Shown: piece after piece, positions 8,296 to 15,300 of the stretch
Layout: each line of letters opens with the position of its first letter
Position numbering within the stretch: position 1 is the first letter of the stretch
Source of the DNA: Streptomyces sp. NBC_01591
GTDB lineage: Bacteria > Actinomycetota > Actinomycetes > Streptomycetales > Streptomycetaceae
Reading direction: 5' to 3'
Length of the DNA: 64,000 bases
Assembly (NCBI RefSeq): GCF_035918155.1
Contig: NZ_CP109327.1
Coordinates: 7,192,001-7,256,000, forward strand
The notes under the pieces: model-generated
Database searches by the model: none
What the model was told of the DNA's origin: nothing
What the model saw: only the letters and a program-made list of their open reading frames with translations
Translations under genes and position numbers: made by a program

Positions 8296-9708
8296 GTGGC
8301 CAAGGGGCGAAAGAACGGTCTCTACTCAGGGATCTCCGAGGAACTGTCCGCTCTGATGCGGACGGGCTGGGCGGACACCGAGCGGCACGACCTGCGGCTC
8401 GACGAGCAGGCTCCGTACGCGGCCCGTCGCCGCACCGCGCTCTCCGCGCGCTTCCCGGGCGAGCGCCTCGTGATCCCCTCCGGGAACCTCAAGACCCGTT
8501 CGAACGACGACAGCTACCCGTTCCGCCCGTACACGGGCTACGTGCACATGACCGGGGACCAGGCCCGGGACGGTGCTCTCGTTCTCGAACCCCGGGCGGG
8601 CGGCGGCCATGACGCCTACTGCTATCAGCTGCCGCGGGACAGCAGGAACAACGACGAGTTCTGGACCGGTGCCACGGCCGAGCTGTGGATGGGCCGGCGC
8701 CGTTCCCTCGCCGAGTCGGAGCTCGTGCTCGGTCTGCCCTGCCGGGACGTCCGCACGGCGGCCGACGACCTGGCCGCTGCCTCCAGCGCGCCGACCCGGA
8801 TAGTCCGGGGCATCGACCCGTCCCTGGAGGCTGCCGTCACCACCGACGAGGAGCGCGACGACGAACTCGAAGAGGCGCTGAGCGATCTCCGCCTCGTCAA
8901 GGACGACTGGGAGATCGCCGAGCTCCGCAAGGCCGTCGACTCCACGGTGCGCGGATTCACCGATGCGATCGGTGAGCTCTCCGGCGCGATAGCGTCGTCC
9001 GAGCGGTGGATCGAGGGCACCTTCTTCCGCCGCGCACGCCTTGAGGGCAACGCGGTCGGCTACGGCTCGATCTGCGCCGCGGGCGAGCACGCCACGATCA
9101 TGCACTGGACGGACAACGACGGTCCGGTGCGCCCGGGGGAGCTGCTCCTGTTCGACGCAGGCGTGGAGACGCACACCCTCTACACCGCCGACGTCACCCG
9201 CACACTGCCGATCAGCGGCACCTTCACCCCCCTGCAGCGCAAGGTCTACGACGCGGTGTACGAGGCCCAGGAAGCCGGCATGGCGGCCGTCAAGCCGGGC
9301 GCCGCGTACCGGGACTTCCACGAGGCGTCCCAGCGCCACCTGGCGGAACGGCTGGTCGAGTGGGGCTTCATCGAAGGCCCCGCCGACCGCGCGTACGAGC
9401 TCGGCCTCCAGCGCCGCTTCACGATGGCCGGCACCGGCCACATGCTCGGTCTGGACGTCCACGACTGTGCACAGGCCCGGAACGAGGAGTACGTCGGCGG
9501 CGCGCTGGAGCCGGGCATGGTGCTCACCGTCGAGCCCGGCCTGTACTTCCAGCCGGACGACCTCACCGTGCCCGAGGAGTGGCGCGGCATCGGCGTCCGG
9601 ATCGAGGACGACCTGGTCGTCACCGACGACGGCCACGAGAACCTTTCGGCCGGCCTGCCGCGGTCGGCGGACGAGGTCGAGGAGTGGATGGCCCGGTTCG
9701 CGGGTTGA
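8296..9708 (+). CDS. pepP: Xaa-Pro aminopeptidase (aminopeptidase P)
   Basis: 470 aa with a GTG start behind AGGAAGG (8281-8287). The N-terminal creatinase-like domain (residues ~40-190) is followed by the pita-bread M24 peptidase domain. Metal ligands are visible in LLFDAGVETHTLYTADVTRT (two Asp), GTGHMLGLDVHD (His), LTVEPGLYF (Glu) and GVRIEDDLVV (Glu). The enzyme removes an N-terminal residue preceding proline and uses two Mn/Zn ions. It is probably cytoplasmic, as no signal peptide is seen. It is a monocistronic housekeeping-type gene ending at a strong hairpin. Confidence 0.95.
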   Translation: MAKGRKNGLYSGISEELSALMRTGWADTERHDLRLDEQAPYAARRRTALSARFPGERLVIPSGNLKTRSNDDSYPFRPYTGYVHMTGDQARDGALVLEPRAGGGHDAYCYQLPRDSRNNDEFWTGATAELWMGRRRSLAESELVLGLPCRDVRTAADDLAAASSAPTRIVRGIDPSLEAAVTTDEERDDELEEALSDLRLVKDDWEIAELRKAVDSTVRGFTDAIGELSGAIASSERWIEGTFFRRARLEGNAVGYGSICAAGEHATIMHWTDNDGPVRPGELLLFDAGVETHTLYTADVTRTLPISGTFTPLQRKVYDAVYEAQEAGMAAVKPGAAYRDFHEASQRHLAERLVEWGFIEGPADRAYELGLQRRFTMAGTGHMLGLDVHDCAQARNEEYVGGALEPGMVLTVEPGLYFQPDDLTVPEEWRGIGVRIEDDLVVTDDGHENLSAGLPRSADEVEEWMARFAG

Positions 9709-9736
9709 GCGCGTCGAGGCGGTGAACGCTCGCGTC

Positions 9737-9768
9737 GTCGCAGAGGACGGCCGGCCGCCCTCTGCGAC
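9737..9768 (+). terminator. pepP terminator hairpin
   Basis: GTCGCAGAGG at 9737-9746 pairs perfectly with CCTCTGCGAC at 9759-9768, 29 nt after the pepP stop. Confidence 0.7.
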
Positions 9769-9911
9769 GCCAACGGCAACGCGGGAATGCGAAGCCGAAT
9801 GTGGAGGATCTCCGTGGGGCGGTGCACACATGCGGTGGACATATGGGGAGGTCCGGCGAGTGCCCGACCCCCTCTCCCGCCGGAAAATGTGCGCTGTGGG
9901 AGCGTGGGCGG

Positions 9912-10016
9912 GTGAGTGAGACGACGACTGAAACCCTGCAATACCGCTTTGACGGGCCAGAAGACGCACCGGTCCTGGTCCTGGGCCCCTCCCTCGGTAC
10001 CTCATGGCACAGGTAG
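9912..10016 (+). pseudogene. pcaD: 3-oxoadipate enol-lactonase (pcaD) N-terminal fragment
   Basis: From the GTG at 9912 the frame reads VSETTTETLQYRFDGPEDAP and then VLVLGPSLGTSWH, the beginning of a PcaD-type alpha/beta hydrolase. The frame then reaches a stop at 10014-10016. Full-length proteins are about 250 residues or more, and the remainder is not seen nearby. The gene appears cut by whatever brought in the following DNA, so about 10,012 is a probable left border of the accessory island. Confidence 0.75.
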
Positions 10017-10432
10017 TGCATCGCGTCCTGTGAGATCCAGTTGGTCCAAGTCGATCGCGTAGGTCCAGGTCGGAGCCTGACGTCCCGGTGGAGCCCGGCC
10101 AGTCTGTGAGATCTGTGTGAGAGATCGCGACGCTCGTCAACGAGGGAGCTGCCAGCAGGGCTGGGCAGGCCGGAGCGGGGCTCCATCGTGAGCAGCTGTT
10201 GTTCGCCGGTCCGTTCGGTGGAGTGTAACGATCTTCCGGGCGTCGGCGAGGACAACCCTCAGCCCGGCCACTCGCCGAAGAATCGAGGAGGTCGGTTTCC
10301 CGTCGACTGGGACCAGGCCCTCGGCCTCGCCGTTGACGACGACCTTCGCTGGTGGCTGGACGGCGAACGGTGCCCCGGGCCCGGACACGAAAGGAGGGTG
10401 GCACACGCCGCCCTCCCCTCCAAATCAGGCCG
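10017..10432. other. Stretch without a recognisable gene
   Basis: 416 bp after the truncated pcaD. A minus-strand frame of 89 codons (10137-10406) contains VDGKPTSSILRRVAGLRVVLADARKIVTL. I cannot match it to a family and would not call it a gene with confidence. Confidence 0.4.
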
Positions 10433-10921
10433 TCACTTGGTTGCGGGCTCCGCGTCTGCGCGAGCCGCATCGACCTCGTTCCGCATCTGCCGCTCGATCA
10501 CCTCGACGGGCTCACCGAGCCATTCGGCAACCTCGTCAACGTCGGCTTTCTCCTCAAGCCACTGGACCAATGCCTCGGACAAACTTTCGGGAAGGCCGTC
10601 CGTTGCTCCCGGGTCCGGAAGCTCGGTCTCCTCCGACAGGCGGTCGAGGAACCTGAACCGCTGCTCCGGGTCGAACTGTGCAAGTACTTCATCCATCCCG
10701 TCGAAGGTGCTGTGCCCGGACGCCAAAACCTCGCCTGTGCGCCAGTCCCTGATCTCCCAGTCAGCACGATCATCCTCGTCGTAACTGCCGATCTGGCCAC
10801 CGTCGACGATGAGCAGACCGGATGCTTCCAGATCCCGGACCTTCGTTCGGAACGATTCCTGGACGGCGACATTGGCAGCCAGCCATTTGCGGACGTGGGC
10901 CTTGACGAGTTCGTCGGACAT
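10433..10921 (-). CDS. Unknown acidic protein, paralogue A of a tandem pair
   Basis: 162 aa starting MSDELVKAHVRKWLAANVAVQ. The features are a helical, charged N-terminus, a central GGQIGSYDEDDRADWEIRDWRTGEVLASG block, and a C-terminal half (LSEALVQWLEEKADVDEVAEWLGEPVEVIERQM) that looks like a small helical domain. It is clearly homologous to the 156-aa product encoded at 11050-11520: both share MSDELVK, RKWLAANV, the DWRT block, a Trp-Leu-Glu helix and EWLGEPV/AWLGEPV. There is no signal peptide or membrane segment. I do not recognise the family. Tandem duplication next to a large NTPase operon invites a role as immunity, adaptor or regulatory proteins, but nothing in the sequence proves it. 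Confidence 0.75.
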   Translation of the reverse strand: MSDELVKAHVRKWLAANVAVQESFRTKVRDLEASGLLIVDGGQIGSYDEDDRADWEIRDWRTGEVLASGHSTFDGMDEVLAQFDPEQRFRFLDRLSEETELPDPGATDGLPESLSEALVQWLEEKADVDEVAEWLGEPVEVIERQMRNEVDAARADAEPATK

Positions 10922-11049
10922 GCGGGTGCCTCTCATGGACGTAGCGGACTTGGGCAGGACAGCGGGGGAACAGCGCCCCGGACGTGGACATGCGAGGAGA
11001 AGGCGTATGGGGCCGCCTTCCGGCTCAGCGTGATCGACTGGGCGCAAGG

Positions 11050-11520
11050 TCAACCGTTGAGACATTTCGCATCCGGGTCGCGCATCTGCTCGTCGATCAC
11101 GTCGACGGGCTCCCCCAGCCAAGCGGCAAAGTCCTGGGCGTCGGCATCGCCCTCTAGCCAATCGATCAGCACATCAGCCAGGGCCTGTGGCAGGCCGGGT
11201 GTTGGAGCGACCCGGGCAATACCGAAGTCCTGCTTCACGTCGTCAACGAAGAGCCACTTGTTGCCGGGGTCCAGCTCCGACAGTCGCGCTTCGAACTCCT
11301 TGACCGTTGCCTTGCCAGTGTCCAGAACCTCATCAGTGCGCCAGTCGCTGACCGTCCAAGGCCACTCGTTTCCATCGGAGAAGGCTCCTCTCTGACCGCC
11401 GTAGATCATCCGATGTCCTGCAGCCTCCAGCTTGGCAATCTCTGCGGCGAACGCCTCCTGAGCCTTGACGTTGGCGGCAAGCCACTTACGGATGTGTGTC
11501 TTAACGAGCTCATCAGACAT
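11050..11520 (-). CDS. Unknown acidic protein, paralogue B of a tandem pair
   Basis: 156 aa starting MSDELVKTHIRKWLAANVKAQ, paralogous along its whole length to the downstream 162-aa protein. It has the same block order: IYGGQRGAFSDGNEWPWTVSDWRT, then KEFEARLSELDPGNKWLFVDD, then LADVLIDWLEGDADAQDFAAWLGEPVDVIDEQM. The two genes are 128 bp apart in the same direction and may be co-transcribed. Divergence of the pair suggests an old duplication. The function is unknown. No catalytic motif or cysteine/histidine cluster is visible. Confidence 0.75.
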   Translation of the reverse strand: MSDELVKTHIRKWLAANVKAQEAFAAEIAKLEAAGHRMIYGGQRGAFSDGNEWPWTVSDWRTDEVLDTGKATVKEFEARLSELDPGNKWLFVDDVKQDFGIARVAPTPGLPQALADVLIDWLEGDADAQDFAAWLGEPVDVIDEQMRDPDAKCLNG

Positions 11521-12377
11521 TCGCAGAACTCCGGTAGCGAGAGGGACTGTTGGCGAACGGGTCTACAGGTAGGCGACGAGATCACGCAAGCTGTCGATTT
11601 CTGCGCAACACCTTGTCGACCCCAGGAACAGGCGACACAGGTCCGATGCGGTCAGCTCGAACTCGCCACCTCCGCCGCGGCCAAAAGGGTCTTCGTCTCC
11701 AATACCTCACGCGGTCGCCACTGACCTGCCGCAACCGGGCGTGCGACGACCTCACGGACGGCCGGCAAGCGCCCCGATACCGCCCAGGATTGGCGCACAC
11801 GCAGCCACTGATCTTCCCGCGCCAGCGAGAACCCCGATCACCGAGTCCAGCGAGGGTCTAACGAGCAACGGGGATGCGGCAGCACCGAAGGTTGGGGGCG
11901 CATCGATTCTCGGCGCGGCTGACAGCACCCAGGCGCTCAGCAAGCACTACACGACTCCGTTCGGCGCGGGTCGGGGCGCAGATCTCCGCCACGGACCACG
12001 TGGTCGTCCGTGGGGGAGATCTGCGCGGCGATAACCTGATCAACCTGGAGCGCGCCGCCGCCGAGGCGAACGACGCTGTCAAGGGCTCAGGCTCGACGCC
12101 ATCCATCTCTGGCCCGGCAATAAGACCATCGCTTCAGCGATCGACCACCCATGGCGCGTCCGCAGCCCAGGAACCTGTTGCGGCGATGTGCTTGACGATC
12201 CTGGGCGCCTCACAGGGGAAGACGGTTCCCTCGTCTGTGTACTCGTCGCGCTGCCCGTTGGAGAGGACGACCTCCATGATTATTAGGCTTGCCACCATGG
12301 ATTGACTTTGTGGCTGGCGGACGGCCCGCTCAACGGCGAGGTGCAGGCAACGACTCTTTCGCATGTCGCTGCGATGG
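11521..12377. other. 857-bp stretch with no convincing gene
   Basis: Short frames occur on both strands, but none has a recognisable family or good coding character. The longest candidate of interest is a minus-strand frame (MVASLIIMEVVLSNGQRDEY) starting at 12298, of which I can say only that it might encode a ~55-aa peptide. The stretch contains the long hairpin at 11977-12025. Confidence 0.4.
11977..12025. repeat. Long near-perfect inverted repeat (hairpin)
   Basis: CGCAGATCTCCGCCACGGAC at 11977-11996 pairs with 12006-12025 across a 9-nt loop. Only one of 20 positions is mismatched. The loop region itself contains the palindrome GACCACGTGGTC. No T-run follows. It could be a terminator, a protein-binding palindrome, or a replication/recombination structure of a mobile element. 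Confidence 0.8.
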
Positions 12378-15300
12378 TCAGCGTGGTCCGTGTGCGCGCC
12401 AGGCCGTGGCAACAATTGCTTCCAATGCGGAGTCGTCGGTGCCGGGCGTCTCGGTCAGGGCTGACAGGTGGCGCAGGGTAGCGAGAGCGTCGGCGGCGGT
12501 TGGGTGGTCTGAAGCGAGGAGGTCCACGAGATCGTCTACGGCCAGGGGCTCGTCGAGTTCGGACAGGTCGTGCAAGATGTCCTGCAGCGCCGGACCGGTG
12601 AGGGCGGCTGCTTCCAGAAACTGGTTGGCGCCGGCGGGTGTGGCGAGGGCATCGTGCAGGGTGCGGCAGATGTCCGGTGCGCTGTGCCTGGTGGCGGCCA
12701 GCTCGGCGGCTTGATTGAGCAGAATTGGCCAACCGCCGGTCGTGGAGAAGAGGCGGCGACGGTCTTCCGGGGCATTGAAGGCGGTCAGGACGTCCGTGGG
12801 GGTGACCCAACTGCGAATGCCATCGATGGTGGCGCGTTGAAGGGGAACAAGAATGTCTTCTTCCGCATAGTGGGACAGGACCTCAAGGTGTTCGCGATTC
12901 CCGGCGTCAATGAGGCCGATGACGCAGCGAGTTACGCCCGAGGCGGGTTGGCGGGTGATGGCGTCACGCAGAGCGGTTTCGACGCGGTCCGGCTTGAAAC
13001 CTCGCATGTCACTGACGATCAGCCGGTGAGGGCTGCGGGCCTTGCCTGCACTCAGCGCCTGGCGGTAAGCGTGGGGTGTGGCCGGTTTGATCAGGGGTGC
13101 CAGTTCGCTGGGGGTGCGTTGTTGCTGGTCGGTCAGCGCGGTGGTGACGTCATCGAGGCAGGTGGCGTCGGTGCCGAGCACGATGCGTAGTGCGTTATCG
13201 CGGCGTACCAGACCTGCGATCTGCTGTTCCGTCAGGGGACTGATACGGGCGCCGGGAAGCGGCCGCCGAGCCTGGCTGATGGATAGGCGGGTGGAAGTGT
13301 CGTTGGGGTCGTGAGCGTGTAGTTCTTCCTCAATGGCGTCCGGGGTACCCAAAAGCCGTAGGACGTTGGAGGAGCGCAGGCGCCAGCCGTCACGTTCGGT
13401 GGCCAGGATGCCCAGGCCCACCATCTCTTCCAGCAGGACACGGAACTCGTCGGCCGTGTGGTGGGTGAAACTCTCAGGCCACCATTCCGCGCACTGGTGG
13501 CGCAGAGCACGCGTGCTCATGCTGTGTTCGATGCCGTGTGTGTGGGCGTTGTGCGCGATGAGTAGCGCGATGACCTTGTAGCGGGGGTCAAGGTTGAGGT
13601 TGAGGCGCACCGTATCGCGGATACGACGTCGCAGGTCCGGGGAGCCGATAACGCGCTCGAGGATGTCGTTGTCGATGGTCCAGGGTGGCCCGTCGGGCGT
13701 GCGGCTGGCCAGCGCTTCACTGACGAGGGCCTCGCCGGCGACCTGCAGGAGTTTCGGGTGGTAGTTGCAGTAAGCCAGTAGTCGGTGGATGAGGCTGTCG
13801 TGCGCGAAGTTGATCCCCAAAACCTCTGCAGGCTCCTGCAATAGGCGGTAGGCAGGGCCGGGGGAGAGGGGCCCGATGCCGAGGGCTCTGCCGAAGTGAG
13901 CCTCAGCGAGCGGTTGGTTGGGGAGGCCGGCGAAGCGCTGGACCTGGTGCAGGCCGGCGAAGACGGGCTTGAAGCGGCGTTCGGTCGCGCTCATCAGGTC
14001 CCTCAGTCGGGTGGTCTGAGGGAAGCCGGCGTCGGCTTCGGCGTCGAAGAAGGAGTCGCACTCGTCGAGCAGGAGCAGCAACCGTCGGGTCCGGTCTTGA
14101 TCGAGCCAGGCCGTGATGGCATCCCGAACACGCCGAAACGCGGTGGAGGCGCGTCGGCCGGGGGCCAGGCCGATCCCCGCCCGACCCAGCTCGGTGGAGA
14201 TCATGTCCCAGATTTCCTCTGTGCCCGAGGCCAGGTTGCTGGGCAGCGGTAGGTAGAGCGCGACATGCCCTTCGGTAAGGGCGTGGCGGCGGCCGGCAGC
14301 CCGTAGGAGGGCCGACTTACCCAGTCTGCGCCCACCGTACAAGAGACTGACACCGTGCTGGTCTGTGACGGCGGACAGTTCTTCGGCGCGACCGTAGAAC
14401 ATCTCCTCTGGCACGGCTTCGTTGGCGTCGGGGGTGTACGGATTGATGGCGCTGAACGGGGCCAGGATGCGTTCGGTCAGGGTGAACTGGCCGCTGCCGC
14501 GGGAGGCCAGGTAGGCCAGGGCGGCAGCATCCAGTACCAGGACGGGTTTAGCGGGATGTTCGGCGCACGCGGCGGCCAGGGCTCTGCGCTGAGTGGGAGA
14601 CAGGGTGCCGATGAAGGCGATCATGACGGGGATGGAGCTGGGGTCTTGCTGAACCCAGGCGATGAGTTTGGCAGCGTCGGTGACCTCGGACGTCATCAGC
14701 AGCCGCAGCCGGCCGTCTGCTTGCGTACCGAAAGCCGGCAGGCGGACCTTGCCGATCAGCGTCACGTCGCGCAGATCAACCCACCGGCGCAGGTTCGAGG
14801 CGACAGGCAGGCCGGGATCGGCCTCGCGCTCGTATTCGATGCCGGCCAGACGCAGGGCCGGGCTCAGTACGTAGGTGTTGGTGCGGACCTGGGCCCACCG
14901 GGTGGCGACGTGGTGCCAGGCGGTCAGTGCGGCCACGGCGATTTTACGGTCGCCAGGGGACAGAGGGCCGAAATTTAGAGGGCCAAGGCTCGTGCCGTTT
15001 TCCGCCGCGGTGATCACTGCGGGGGTGATGCCGTCGGACAAGGCTTGTGGGACCGCAGGGAAAAAGGCAGCGAAGTCGGCCAGCGCGGTGTGCTGCGCAT
15101 GGGGCGGTGTGTTCCCCTCGCGGGCCGCCAGCAAGTATTCTTCGGCCGTCGCGAGGTCACCTTCGACGATCAGCTGCCGGACAGCGTCGGTCAGTTGAGT
15201 GGGCGCGTCAGCTTCGTTGAGCTCGACGGTGGCCCGTTCCTGCAGGGACCGGGCGGCCTCGGCACCCAATACGGCGAGTTCCATCTGAATGGCCTCACAC

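Noticed and set aside
10137..10406. 89-codon minus-strand frame containing RRVAGLRVVLADARKIVTLH
   Set aside because: Could be an integrase or regulator scrap, but no family could be named and there is no ribosome-binding site.
8326..10470. 714-codon minus-strand frame antisense to pepP
   Set aside because: No motifs; overlaps the clear M24 peptidase and its terminator. A shadow of codon bias.
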